From Roseobacter fucihabitans (GTDB lineage: Bacteria > Pseudomonadota > Alphaproteobacteria > Rhodobacterales > Rhodobacteraceae): a stretch of 64,000 nt of DNA. Shown in pieces: positions 1-9,399 of this stretch. The stretch spans positions 2,758,501-2,822,500 of the forward strand of contig NZ_CP143423.1 of assembly GCF_014337925.2 (NCBI RefSeq), written 5' to 3'. The translations under genes were made by a program, and so were the position numbers. The first letter of the stretch is position 1, and each line of letters begins with the position of its first letter. Under the pieces are notes generated by a model. It saw only the letters and a list, made by a program, of their open reading frames with translations, searched no databases and had not been told where the DNA came from.

Positions 1-1253
1 CGTTCCCCATGCGCTTTGTGGGTTGCGGGTTTCCAGCCAACAACATTGCTCATCGTTTTATGATCAAACATGTCGCGCTTTCTGCGCGTGACCCCTGTCC
101 TTTTGCGCGTTCTTTCCTTCTTTGCCTTTGCGATATTGATCAGGTCGCCTGTTTCGGCGGGATTATGCAGCGCCTCGATGCCGGAGCTCTCGGCAAAGCC
201 TTTCGTGACCGTCTCATTCTTACTCCTGGAGACACGTTTTTCAGTATCGCCACTGCGATCAACGGACACGCCTTCGCTGCGCACCTTGATAGTCTGGCCC
301 GATTTCCCACGCGCCTTTTTATCAAGTTGCAGCGCCGCGACCTTGAGCCATTTTGACAGCGCATTGTTGCGTACAGCGTTGTAAATCAGCTTGAGCTTTG
401 TGCGCAGAGGTTTGTTGGTATCCGCAAAGAGCGCCGTGATATTTTCAGCCGTCATCTCGAAAGCGCCGTAATATCCGTCACCCGGTGGCCAGCCAAATTC
501 ATGCTCATAGACCGCCGCCTGCTCCTGGGAAGTATGTACCGCCCAGGCATCAACGATGTTCTTGATGTTGAGCAGGATCCCATCAATCGCCATATTGACG
601 GCAGGATTGGTCATGATGAGCGGTGCCATGCCAAGCTCAAAGGCCAGCGCTTTTTGAGCGTAATCCACATCCGCCTGCTGATCGACGCGTGCCTTTCCCA
701 TACGGTCAAGCCCCGCATAGACGCGTTGCACCGGCATCCGTTGGCGCGGCACCCGTTGCAGGGCGTTTGATGGTGTTGCAGCCGCCTTATGGCTCAAGGC
801 CCGCGCGCCCATCTGGTCCGCTTCATGTTCAAGGCCGGGATTATCGTTGATCGGCTGCCCCTGTTCCGAGGTCGTCGCTCTGACGCGCCCTTTGGCCTGT
901 TGCACCACATGCCAGGCCTCATGGGGCAAATGCCGTTCCTGGCCCGGCGCGATGTGGATGTCGCGACCCTGCGCGTAGGCATGCGCCCTGAGTTGCGCCG
1001 GTCGTGGCGAGTTTCGATGAACTTTGACCCCATCAAGAGAGACCCCCGAGAGGGTCTCAATCCCCGATCTCAGATCATGAGGGACACCATCGCCCGCGAC
1101 ATTGGCGCTTTGGCGCGCAGAAGCTGACGTATTAGCAAGGCGCTGGAGCGTGGCCAGCGGTTGAATGGTTTGGCTCGCGTTCGCCACCGCCTGAAGCCCC
1201 GAAACCGACGTTGCAGGACCCGCAGAAACGGGACTACCGGTTTTCCGGGACAT
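1..1253 (-). CDS. DUF4157 (eCIS core domain) protein, 3' end beyond window
   Basis: The reading frame is open from the ATG at 1253 to the left edge (417 codons seen), so the C-terminus is missing. Residues about 64-125 match the DUF4157/eCIS core pattern: RSGIETLSGVSLDGVKVH, then AHAYAQGRDIHIAPGQE, then the zinc-protease-like HEAWH at residues 111-115 followed by VVQQ. Residues before it are Ala/Gln/Ser-rich, and the part after about 155 has PRQRMPVQRV-type low complexity followed by an unrecognised domain. DUF4157 proteins are often found with extracellular contractile injection systems and polymorphic-toxin effectors; no injection structural gene is visible here. AAAGG lies 4 nt before the ATG; an in-frame GTG at 1289 is an alternative start. 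The family call is firm; the function of the C-terminal part is unknown. Confidence 0.8.
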   Translation of the reverse strand, partial: MSRKTGSPVSAGPATSVSGLQAVANASQTIQPLATLQRLANTSASARQSANVAGDGVPHDLRSGIETLSGVSLDGVKVHRNSPRPAQLRAHAYAQGRDIHIAPGQERHLPHEAWHVVQQAKGRVRATTSEQGQPINDNPGLEHEADQMGARALSHKAAATPSNALQRVPRQRMPVQRVYAGLDRMGKARVDQQADVDYAQKALAFELGMAPLIMTNPAVNMAIDGILLNIKNIVDAWAVHTSQEQAAVYEHEFGWPPGDGYYGAFEMTAENITALFADTNKPLRTKLKLIYNAVRNNALSKWLKVAALQLDKKARGKSGQTIKVRSEGVSVDRSGDTEKRVSRSKNETVTKGFAESSGIEALHNPAETGDLINIAKAKKERTRKRTGVTRRKRDMFDHKTMSNVVGWKPATHKAHGE

Positions 1254-1962
1254 GGTGCCTTTGAGCGGATTCAGACTTGTTCTCGTCACGACAGACAGCC
1301 CCAGCTTACAAACGGACGGTTTCCTTTGACAGGACTCGCACCACCACCCCAACCCTAGACAATCAACCGGGCATGACACAACCGATGATGGAAAAACATG
1401 CGCCGGTCTTTTCGCGTCAGGCGATCCGTTTCAACAGTAAAGCCATCGGTGCAAGACAGGAGATGCGCTCCCTGCGGCGGGTTTGGAGGCCGGGGAGGTG
1501 TTTCGCGCGGCTGGAGTATAATAAGTCACATCGAAGTGGTTTTCGCGCTCCAGCGCAGATCGATACCGACATACCCGGCTTTTGGGTAACGCGCGCGCCG
1601 CATCAACGCCTTTGCGGCCTCTCTGCGCCACCTCCCCGCACCGCTGGCAGGTGCCCGTCCTAAATACGTACCAGCCGAGTTCGCCGCCGAGCAAATCAAG
1701 CTTCTTGCAACAATGGACGAGCACCCGGAATTGCCTGCGGTTTTTAGCCAACTTTTCCAGCCACATCCGATTTGGATTGAGCGGTAAAAGGAAAACTGGC
1801 ACTCAGCCTGAATGGACGACACCGCCGATCAACCTCTATCGGGAACGTGAAGTGCATTTGATCCAGAAAACGGGCTATTTGCGCGCTTAGGAAAACCACG
1901 AAGGCCATGTATCCCCCGCGTCAAACACAAACGCGGGCGCATGCGAACCAAGGGCTGCCGTT
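1254..1962. other. gene-poor stretch with a short open remnant
   Basis: No confident gene lies in these 709 bases. One plus-strand frame from 1590 to 1787 encodes 65 residues with protein-like composition (it includes PAEFAAEQIKLLATMDEHPE) but has no start codon and is preceded in frame by TAA at 1587-1589, itself the end of a 63-codon open frame starting at 1398. This could be a decayed gene interrupted by a stop. The rest would hold the promoters of the leftward DUF4157 gene and of opgG. Confidence 0.3.
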
Positions 1963-3627
1963 ATGCATGGTGAAGGAGCCAAATATCTGATGTTGTTTGA
2001 CAAACCCATGGGACGGCGACGTGTACTGGCAACGCTCCTGGCGAGTACGATGGTGGCGACATACGCAATGGCGCAAACGACAGGCGCGCCGGTGCCTTTC
2101 TCATTTGAGGGGCTCAAAAACCGGATGCGCGCGCGCGCCAAAATGCCCGATGCGCCGCCAGTGCCATTGGATAACTTTCTTGAGAACCTGAGCTATGATG
2201 ATTATCGCAACATCTATTTCCGCCCTCCCCGATCCCGCTGGGCAAATGCCGTTTTACCCTTTCAACTCCAGGCGTTTCATCCCGGTTGGCTGTTTCAGGA
2301 CCCCGTGCAGGTGTTTGAAGTCGTCGATGGGCTGGCACAGCCATTGATCTTCAACACCGACGACTTTGAATATCGAAACGATATCGCTGAGCGCGTGCCA
2401 CAACACGCCGAATTATCAGGCGTCGCCGGCCTCAAGGTCAACGCGCCGCTGAACACGCCGACAAAGTTCGATGAGCTGGTTACATTTCTGGGCGCCAGCT
2501 ACTTCCGCGCTCTGGGGTCTGGCAATAGCTATGGGCTCTCGGCGCGGGGTCTGTCGATTGACACCTGGCTGGAGGGCGCGGAAGAATTTCCGCGCTTCAC
2601 GGCCTTCTGGGTGGTGCGGCCCAAGACGCAGGATACATCTTTGGAAATCTATGCCGCCATGGATAGCACCTCCGTCACGGGTGCCTATCGCTTTGTCATC
2701 TCGCCGGGTGCGGACACGGTGATTGAGGTCGATGCAGAGCTTTATTTCCGCGCGCCCGTCCGCCAGCTTGGCCTCGCGCCTTTGACGTCGATGTTCTACT
2801 TTGCCGAACACTCAGAGCGCCGGTTCGACGATTACCGCCCGCAGGTCCATGACAGCGACGCCTTGCAAATCATCCGCGGCTCGGGCGATGTGCTGTTGCG
2901 GCCTCTGAATAATCCGCATCGCGTTTCCAATTCGTATTTTTCGGGAGAGGATGTGGTTCAATTTGGTCTGATCCAGCGCGACCGGGATTATGAAGCCTAC
3001 CAGGATGCAGGCGCGCAGTACCACAACCGCCCCTCCGTCATGATTGAACGTATCGGGGAGTGGGGTGACGGCGCCATCCGTTTGGTCGAGATCCCTGCCG
3101 ATCTGGAAATAGACGATAACATTGTGATGTTTTGGGTGCCCGATGATGCGCCCCAAGCGGGCGAGACGCGCGCCTACCGCTACAAGATGCATTGGGGTGC
3201 GCTGCCCCCCGATGGGACGGGCGCATTGGCCTATATCTTTAGCACGCGCTCGGGTGTGGGCGGACCATCCGGCGTGCCGGTTGAAAACCCAAATCTGCGA
3301 AAATACGTCATCGATTTCGAGGGCGGCGCGCTTGGAAATATGGTACCGGAGGCCATCGTGAAACCTGTGGTAACAGCCTCTGCGGGCAGGGTTTCGGGCT
3401 TGGTCTTGCACAAGATTGACGATGCCGCGCAGCGTTGGCGTTTGTTTTTCGATATCGACGGGCAAGACGCAGATCTGATCGAACTCACAGCGCATGTTGC
3501 AGGTGAGGATCGTAAATTGTCTGAAGTCTGGTTGTTTCAATGGGTGCGGGACCCGGCCAATCCGCGCACTGGCGAGGCGCTTGAACCGGTAGCGCCTGCG
3601 GATAAGCGACCGGATGCAAATGACTAG
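1963..3627 (+). CDS. opgG: periplasmic glucan biosynthesis protein OpgG/OpgD (MdoG family)
   Basis: This 554-residue protein has the MdoG family sequence throughout, including FFRPP-like IYFRPPRSRWA near residue 85 and the repeated beta-sandwich motifs up to a C-terminal WLFQWV. The family acts in the periplasm in making osmoregulated periplasmic glucans. An N-terminal export signal is present: a double arginine (GRRRVL) about residue 17 followed by a hydrophobic run ending YAMAQ, which suggests Tat export as in OpgD. The true start may be one of the inner ATGs at 1990 or 2008, because the signal peptide begins there. The membrane glucosyltransferase partner OpgH is not in the window, so this gene stands alone. 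OpgG and OpgD cannot be told apart with certainty from the sequence. Confidence 0.88.
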   Translation: MHGEGAKYLMLFDKPMGRRRVLATLLASTMVATYAMAQTTGAPVPFSFEGLKNRMRARAKMPDAPPVPLDNFLENLSYDDYRNIYFRPPRSRWANAVLPFQLQAFHPGWLFQDPVQVFEVVDGLAQPLIFNTDDFEYRNDIAERVPQHAELSGVAGLKVNAPLNTPTKFDELVTFLGASYFRALGSGNSYGLSARGLSIDTWLEGAEEFPRFTAFWVVRPKTQDTSLEIYAAMDSTSVTGAYRFVISPGADTVIEVDAELYFRAPVRQLGLAPLTSMFYFAEHSERRFDDYRPQVHDSDALQIIRGSGDVLLRPLNNPHRVSNSYFSGEDVVQFGLIQRDRDYEAYQDAGAQYHNRPSVMIERIGEWGDGAIRLVEIPADLEIDDNIVMFWVPDDAPQAGETRAYRYKMHWGALPPDGTGALAYIFSTRSGVGGPSGVPVENPNLRKYVIDFEGGALGNMVPEAIVKPVVTASAGRVSGLVLHKIDDAAQRWRLFFDIDGQDADLIELTAHVAGEDRKLSEVWLFQWVRDPANPRTGEALEPVAPADKRPDAND

Positions 3628-3915
3628 GGCCTGCATTATACCCTCGTTGGGCGATCGGTCTGTTTTTCATCTGGATGCAGGTGAGCACGGGATTGCGATC
3701 CAGCCCCGCCACGATTGAGCAAGCCGCCGCCTTTGCCGACAGGTTTGCGTTCAAATCCGGGCATGCCGGGCTTTGGGGTGGAAGGCCCAAGCACGTGAAA
3801 CCCCAACCGCCGACAGCCAGGCAGTCCCGCATTGCCCCCATGATCCTGCGCGCGCCGGTCAAACGCCATGCCCCATGGGTCTGTTCCTCGGCGGCAAAGG
3901 TGCCGATCTGCGCGC
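3628..3915. other. convergent intergenic region
   Basis: These 288 bases lie between the ends of opgG and rhaI. Both strands have open frames (for example 3675-3944 on plus and about 3636-3910 on minus), but none has a ribosome binding site or a recognisable family. I see no clear terminator hairpin with a T-run. Confidence 0.4.
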
Positions 3916-5190
3916 CTAAACGATACCGCCGCCTGCCCCGCTGACCGCCGGACGCTGCGACGCGACCCTGGCGCGGTACCCCGATGCGCGGTAGGCGGCA
4001 ACAGGATCAATCGCCCCGCCTCCCTCAAGCCGCGCCATGGCAAGGATCGGCTCGACATCCGTGCGGAACGCCTGCTTGAGCGTCGCGCTCGCCATTAGCG
4101 CATCATTGGCATCCTGAAACCCGGCGAGTGATGTGCGATCTACCAGCAAAGCCTGCGCATAGGCGCGCTGCACTTCGGTTGCGGAGACCATCAGGCTTTC
4201 GATCGGGTCGGTCACGTTATGGCTTTGATCCAGCATATGCATGGGGTCAAAATCCGGATCACTTTCGGCCTCAACCAATTCATTGAACACCAGGAAAAGA
4301 CGATAGGGATCGATGCTGCCGGTATCGAGGTCATCATCGCCATATTTGCTGTCATTGAAGTGGAACCCTCCCAGCTTGCCGAACTGCGTCAGCCGCGCAA
4401 CGATCATTTCGATGTTCACGTTGGGGGCGTGATGGCCAAGGTCCACCAGACATTTGGCTTTCTCCCCCATCTGCTGGGCGATCAACAGATTGGTGCCCCA
4501 ATCCTGCACAACCGTGGAATAAAACGCAGGCTCATACATCTTATGCTCGCTCAGCATGGTCCACCCCTCCGGCAAGGCAGCATAAACCTGTTTGACCGCA
4601 TCAAGGTAGCGTTCAAACTGCCGGGTGAAATTTGTTTGACCGGGAAAGTTCGATCCGTCCCCCACCCAGATCGTGAGCGCTTTGGAGCCGATCTGCTGGC
4701 CCAGCTCGATGCAGGCGATGTTGTGATCCACCGCTTGGCGGCGCGTGGCAGCGTCCGTATGCGACAGCGACCCGAACTTGTAACTATGCGCCTGACCCGG
4801 ATGGTCCTGAAACGTGTTGGAATTCATCGCATCAAAGGTCAATCCGACCTCTTCGGCCTTACTGTTGAGGTCCGCGGCAGGCTGTGCGTCCCAGGGGATG
4901 TGCAATGACACGGACGGTGTTGCACGGGTCAGTTGATGGATGACGCCGCAATCGTCCATCTTGTCAAAGATATCGCGTGGCTCCCCGCTGCCGGGGAAGC
5001 GGGCAAAGCGGGTGCCACCGGTCCCAACCCCCCAACTGGGCACCGCGACGCCGTATGTGGCGACCTTGGATTTGATCACGGTGATATCGATCCCGCGCCG
5101 GTCCAGATGATCGCCAAGTGCTGCGTAATCAGCCCGCAGTTTGGCCAAAGCGGTGTCGTTGGTCTTGGTCATAATATCTGAATGGATCAT
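3916..5190 (-). CDS. rhaI: L-rhamnose isomerase (RhaI type)
   Basis: This 424-residue sugar isomerase of the xylose isomerase-like TIM-barrel type converts L-rhamnose to L-rhamnulose in the cytoplasm. Metal and substrate motifs seen include EHKMYEPAFYSTVVQDWG (about residues 215-232), LVDLGHHAPNVNIE and GGFHFNDSKYGDDDLD, as in the RhaI enzymes of rhizobia and Pseudomonas rather than E. coli RhaA. It is the second gene of the leftward rhaDI operon, 11 bases after rhaD. AGGGAG lies 7 nt before the chosen ATG. A second ATG six codons later is possible but has a poorer site. Confidence 0.93.
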   Translation of the reverse strand: MIHSDIMTKTNDTALAKLRADYAALGDHLDRRGIDITVIKSKVATYGVAVPSWGVGTGGTRFARFPGSGEPRDIFDKMDDCGVIHQLTRATPSVSLHIPWDAQPAADLNSKAEEVGLTFDAMNSNTFQDHPGQAHSYKFGSLSHTDAATRRQAVDHNIACIELGQQIGSKALTIWVGDGSNFPGQTNFTRQFERYLDAVKQVYAALPEGWTMLSEHKMYEPAFYSTVVQDWGTNLLIAQQMGEKAKCLVDLGHHAPNVNIEMIVARLTQFGKLGGFHFNDSKYGDDDLDTGSIDPYRLFLVFNELVEAESDPDFDPMHMLDQSHNVTDPIESLMVSATEVQRAYAQALLVDRTSLAGFQDANDALMASATLKQAFRTDVEPILAMARLEGGGAIDPVAAYRASGYRARVASQRPAVSGAGGGIV

Positions 5191-5201
5191 CAGATTTCTC
5201 C

Positions 5202-7304
5202 CTAGCGTGTGAACGCCTGGACGTTGCCAGCGTCCACGTTAATGATATTACCGGTCGATTTAGCCGAGAGATCGGAGGCCAGGAAATACGCCGCCTCCGC
5301 GATGTCCTCGGGCAGTACGGAGCGTTTGAGCATGGAACGGTCGCGATACATCGCCTCCAGCCCGTCCTTATCGGTACCATAGGTGTGGGCACGCTGATCA
5401 AGCCATTCGCCCTGCCAAATCTTGGAACCCTTCAGCACCGCATCCGGATTGACGACGTTCACGCGCACGCCCATCGGCGCGCCTTCAAGGGCCAGACAGC
5501 GCGCCAGGTGGATTTCGGAGGCTTTCGCTGTGCAATAGGCCGAGGCGTTGGGCGAAGCTGCCAACCCGTTCTTGGACGCCACGAAGACAATCGCGCCCCC
5601 AATGTCCTGTGCTTTGAACAGCCCGAACGCGGCGCGGCTGACAAGAAAATATCCCGTCGACAGGATCGCCATGTTCTTGTTCCACAGATCCAGCGTGGTC
5701 TCCTCAATCGGTGCGGAACTTGCGATGCCCGCGTTGGACACGAGGATATCAACACCGCCGAATGCCACCGCGATGTCACCATAAGCAGAGGCGACCGCCT
5801 CCTCGCTGGTGACGTCCATATTGACCGTGCGCACGACGTCAGCGGAAAAGCGCGCCGTCAGGCTTTGCGCTGTTTCGGCCAATGCGGCGGCGTCGATATC
5901 GGCCAGCATGACGCAGGCCCCTTCGCGCAGATACCGCTCAGCCGTGGCCGCACCGATACCGCCAGCACCGCCCGTCACCATTGCCACCCGTCCTGCCATG
6001 GATTTTGGCGCGGGCATCCGCTGCAATTTGGCCTCCTCGAGCAACCAATATTCGATATCAAACGCCTCTTGCTCGGGTAGGCCCTGATACTCCGACACCG
6101 CATCCGCCCCGCGCATCACGTTGATCGCATTCACATAGAATTCACCGGAAATTCGCGCCGTGGCCTTATCCTTGGCAAAGGTGATCATGCCCACACCGGG
6201 GACAAGATAGACAACCGCATTCGGATCACGCATGGCGGGGCTGTCATCCCGCCTGCACCGCTCGTAATAGGCCGTGTAGCCCGCCCGGTAGGTCGTCACC
6301 GCATCGGCCAACCCCGCCAGGGTCGCTTCGATATTGGACTTTTCGGGATCAAAATCGACCACCAGCGGGCAAATCTTCGTGCGCAAAAAATGATCCGGGC
6401 ACGACGTGCCAAGGGCGGCCAACCGCTTCATATCCCTGGCATTGACGAATTCCAGAACCGCATCACTGTCGCTAAAATGCCCGACCATATGCTGCTGGCC
6501 CGACACCATGCCGCGAATGGCGGGCATCAGCCGCGCTGCGGCGCTGCGGCGCGCCTGCGGGGCAAGGCTCTGGTGAACCGGGCCGCCAAACGCCGCTGTG
6601 CCGTCCGTTTTTTGCGCAAACCAATCCATAGCAGTCTGGATCACCTCAAGCGTCAATGCGTAACATTCCTGCGCATCATCCGCCCAGGTAAACAACCCAT
6701 GGCTTTCCAGAATGACGCCTTTGGCATCCGGGTTCTTGACGCAAAAATCAGACAACCAAAGCCCCAACTCAAAGCCGGGTCTCTTCCAGGGCAACCACCC
6801 GATGCGGTCGCCGAAAACCTCTTGCGTCAGCGCCTTGCTGTCCTTGGCCGCCGCAATCGCGATGATCGCATCAGGGTGCATGTGATCCACATGTTTGGCG
6901 GGGACATAGGCATGCAGGGGCGTGTCGATGCTTGCCGCACGCGGGTTCAGGTTGAAGGTGCAATGCGGCAGGTAGCCAACCATTTCATCCTCAAATTCCA
7001 CCCCGCGATACAGCCCCCGGAGCGCCTTCAGCTTGTCCATGTAAAGCGTCGAGAACCCGTCCATCTTGATGGAGCCCACATCCCCACCAGACCCTTTCAC
7101 CCAAAGCACCTCAACCGTGACGCCGCTCAACGGATCAACTTCCATTACTTTGGCCGACGTATTGCCGCCGCCATAGTTGGTGATTCTCTTATCCGAGCCC
7201 AGAAGGTTGGACCGATACAACAGCCGCTCCGCCTCGTTCATTTCTTTTGCGAGGGCGTCATCCCATTTATTTTCAAGGCGTTGGCTGGCATTGGAAGAGG
7301 TCAT
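5202..7304 (-). CDS. rhaD: bifunctional rhamnulose-1-phosphate aldolase / short-chain dehydrogenase
   Basis: This 700-residue fusion has a class II (AraD-like) aldolase half, residues about 1-410, with GGGNTS near 45-50 and the metal-binding HVDHMHPD near 139-146, and an SDR half, about 435-700, with the Rossmann glycine motif TGGAGGIG near 440 and the catalytic YCTAK near 590. The aldolase splits rhamnulose-1-phosphate into dihydroxyacetone phosphate and L-lactaldehyde. The SDR half is expected to oxidise the lactaldehyde. The length matches the known fused family. It is the first gene of the leftward operon and faces rhaR across a 186-base promoter region containing a long inverted repeat. 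Confidence 0.94.
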   Translation of the reverse strand: MTSSNASQRLENKWDDALAKEMNEAERLLYRSNLLGSDKRITNYGGGNTSAKVMEVDPLSGVTVEVLWVKGSGGDVGSIKMDGFSTLYMDKLKALRGLYRGVEFEDEMVGYLPHCTFNLNPRAASIDTPLHAYVPAKHVDHMHPDAIIAIAAAKDSKALTQEVFGDRIGWLPWKRPGFELGLWLSDFCVKNPDAKGVILESHGLFTWADDAQECYALTLEVIQTAMDWFAQKTDGTAAFGGPVHQSLAPQARRSAAARLMPAIRGMVSGQQHMVGHFSDSDAVLEFVNARDMKRLAALGTSCPDHFLRTKICPLVVDFDPEKSNIEATLAGLADAVTTYRAGYTAYYERCRRDDSPAMRDPNAVVYLVPGVGMITFAKDKATARISGEFYVNAINVMRGADAVSEYQGLPEQEAFDIEYWLLEEAKLQRMPAPKSMAGRVAMVTGGAGGIGAATAERYLREGACVMLADIDAAALAETAQSLTARFSADVVRTVNMDVTSEEAVASAYGDIAVAFGGVDILVSNAGIASSAPIEETTLDLWNKNMAILSTGYFLVSRAAFGLFKAQDIGGAIVFVASKNGLAASPNASAYCTAKASEIHLARCLALEGAPMGVRVNVVNPDAVLKGSKIWQGEWLDQRAHTYGTDKDGLEAMYRDRSMLKRSVLPEDIAEAAYFLASDLSAKSTGNIINVDAGNVQAFTR

Positions 7305-7372
7305 CTGTGTCTCCGTAGACGGCGGGTTACGTCGAAGGTGTCACGTACAGGCTGGCGGCGGCAGCTCACCAA

Positions 7373-7443
7373 GTCAATCAATTTCAATCACCTTCGATCA
7401 TATTATTATAATTAGTGATTGGGTGTGATAGAAAATGATTGAC
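7373..7443. promoter_or_regulatory. long inverted repeat between rhaD and rhaR, likely RhaR operator
   Basis: GTCAATCAATTTCAATCAC (7373-7391) is repeated in inverse orientation as GTGATAGAAAATGATTGAC (7425-7443); 17 of 19 positions are complementary. The 33-base spacer is AT-rich. The arms are placed symmetrically in the divergent promoter region, between the rhaD start at 7304 and the rhaR start at 7491. DeoR-type repressors bind such repeats, so RhaR control of both operons from here is a reasonable inference. No -35/-10 pair is assigned. Confidence 0.6.
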
Positions 7444-7490
7444 AATGACGGGCGACTCGCGCCACGCTGACGTCATCGAAAGGGTCACCA

Positions 7491-8303
7491 ATGCACGAGA
7501 AAGATCGCCATCGCGTCATTTTATCCGCCGTTCAGGACCGCGCGCTGGTAACGGTGACGGATTTATGTGCACTCACCGGTGCCTCCGAGGCCACAGTGCG
7601 GCGCGACATCAACACATTGGACGATCAGAAACGCTTGCGCAGGGTGCGCGGCGGGGCTGAGGCGCTGACCGCAACACCCTTTGTGGGCCTGGCCGGGCGT
7701 CCGTTTTCCGTCAACGAAACCATGAATAATGCCGAGAAACAGGCCATCGCCGCCGCCGCCGTTGATCTGTGTGAGGATGGTGAGCCGATCATCATCAATG
7801 GCGGGACAACGACGTTTCAGATGGTACATCCGCTGGCATCGCGTCGGATGCAGGTCTTTACCAATTCATTTCCCATCGCGGAACATCTGCTCAAAAACAG
7901 CCGCAACACGGTGATGTTGTCGGGTGGGATCATATACCGCGAACAAAACATCATCCTGTCGCCTTTTGACAATGACGTGACGCGCAATTTCTACGCCAAA
8001 CGTATGTTCATGGGCGCGCAGGGCATCGGCCCGCTGGGTCTTATGGAACAGGATCCCCTGCTCATTCAGGCGGAACAAAAACTGATCGGTCAGGCCGAGG
8101 AGCTGATCGTGTTGGTGGACAGTTCCAAATTCGCCAACCGTTCCAGCCTGGTGCTCTGCCCACTTGAGCGGATTGACACGATCATCACCGATGACGGCAT
8201 TCACGACCGCACCGCGGCCATGCTGGAATCGGCAGATATCACATTGATCGTGGTGCCTACGGGTGCTGCGCAAAAAGAGGGGGTGGCGAAACTGCCAGCC
8301 TGA
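7491..8303 (+). CDS. rhaR: DeoR-family transcriptional regulator of rhamnose genes
   Basis: This 270-residue protein has the DeoR N-terminal helix-turn-helix (residues about 6-57, with TDLCALTGASEATVRRDI) and the C-terminal sugar-phosphate-sensing domain (GGTTTFQMVHPL near 105, GAQGIGPLGLMEQDP near 180, VDSSKFANRSS near 208). It is first in the rightward rha operon, as rhaR is in Rhizobium leguminosarum, and sits beside the inverted repeat described above. It probably represses rhaDI and its own operon until a rhamnose metabolite binds. The first ATG follows GAAAGG. Confidence 0.9.
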   Translation: MHEKDRHRVILSAVQDRALVTVTDLCALTGASEATVRRDINTLDDQKRLRRVRGGAEALTATPFVGLAGRPFSVNETMNNAEKQAIAAAAVDLCEDGEPIIINGGTTTFQMVHPLASRRMQVFTNSFPIAEHLLKNSRNTVMLSGGIIYREQNIILSPFDNDVTRNFYAKRMFMGAQGIGPLGLMEQDPLLIQAEQKLIGQAEELIVLVDSSKFANRSSLVLCPLERIDTIITDDGIHDRTAAMLESADITLIVVPTGAAQKEGVAKLPA

Positions 8304-8328
8304 TTGCAACCACTCCAGGGAGGAAACC

Positions 8329-9324
8329 ATGAGTGTATTCAAGAAACTAGCCGCATCCGTTGCATTGGCCGGCGCGATGCTGGGCACACCTGCTTTTGCA
8401 CAAGACAACGTGCGCATCGCATTGGTGGTCAAGGCATTAGGCATTGGCTTCTTTGAGGCCGCCGCCGAAGGTGCCGAGGAAGCCGCAGCAGAGCTGGGCA
8501 ACGTCGAGATCATTTACACCGGCCCGACGGACACGACCGCAGAAGGCCAGATCGAGGTCATCAACGCATTGATTGCCCAGCAGGTTGATGCGATCGCCAT
8601 TTCCGCAAATGATACGGACGCTTTGGTGCCCGCACTAAAGCGTGCCATGCAGCGCGGCATCACCGTGATCAGCTGGGATTCCGGTGTCGCCTCTGAGGGG
8701 CGTCAACTGCACCTGAACCCGTCGTCAAACTCGCTGATTGGCAATATGATCATCAAACTGGCGGCGGATCATCTGCCCCAGGGCGGTGATGTCGCCGTAC
8801 TCTCAGCGACCACCACCTCGACCAACCAAAACACCTGGATCGAGGAGATGAACAAGGTGATGGGCGATTATCCCGGCATCGAGGTTGTCGCGACGGTCTA
8901 CGGGGATGACCTTGCCGATAAATCCTACCGCGAAGCGACGGGCCTGATGCAATCCTACCCCGATCTGGACGCGATCATCGCGCCAACCTCCGTCGGCATC
9001 GTGGCCGCCGCACAGGCGGTTGTTGATGCAGGCAAAGTGGGTCAGGTCAACGTCACGGGCCTTGGTCTGCCCTCCGAGATGGCGGGTGCCATCGGCTCCG
9101 GTGCCTCGCAGTCCTTTGCGATCTGGAATCCAATTGATCTTGGCTATTCGGCAACGATGCTGGCCTATGAACTCAGTCAGAACGGTGTAAAGGCCAGCCC
9201 CGGCGCGGAAATCCCGATGGGTCGCATGGGCAGCCTGACGCTGGACGATAAAAACGAAGGCGCAATGGCCGATCCTTTTGTCTATGACGCCAGCAACATC
9301 GAGCAGTTCAAGTCGATCTTCTGA
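8329..9324 (+). CDS. rhaS: rhamnose ABC transporter, periplasmic binding protein
   Basis: This is a periplasmic sugar-binding protein of the ribose/LacI-like fold (331 residues). It has a signal peptide of about 24 residues (MSVFKKLAASVALAGAMLG..., ending AFA). Motifs typical of the family are GIGFFEAAAEGAEEAA, ISANDTDALVPALKRA and VISWDSGV. A strong GGGAGG precedes the ATG at 8329; the frame is also open upstream to 8263, but that part overlaps the end of rhaR and lacks a signal sequence start. It delivers L-rhamnose to the RhaTPQ membrane complex. Confidence 0.92.
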   Translation: MSVFKKLAASVALAGAMLGTPAFAQDNVRIALVVKALGIGFFEAAAEGAEEAAAELGNVEIIYTGPTDTTAEGQIEVINALIAQQVDAIAISANDTDALVPALKRAMQRGITVISWDSGVASEGRQLHLNPSSNSLIGNMIIKLAADHLPQGGDVAVLSATTTSTNQNTWIEEMNKVMGDYPGIEVVATVYGDDLADKSYREATGLMQSYPDLDAIIAPTSVGIVAAAQAVVDAGKVGQVNVTGLGLPSEMAGAIGSGASQSFAIWNPIDLGYSATMLAYELSQNGVKASPGAEIPMGRMGSLTLDDKNEGAMADPFVYDASNIEQFKSIF

Positions 9325-9399
9325 ACCGCTCTGCATGACCGGTCCGGCGCGTCCTGGGCACCGGGCCGGATACCCCACCCCGCTCCCATGAGGTTTCGA

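Noticed and set aside
1045-1056. GAGAGGG-like sequence in the DUF4157 gene
   Set aside because: The other end (GCCCGGCAG) and a variable palindromic core are absent; it encodes a conserved part of the DUF4157 domain.
3485-3910. Leftward open frame between opgG and rhaI
   Set aside because: It overlaps the end of opgG, has no ribosome site and no recognisable family; high GC alone can keep it open.
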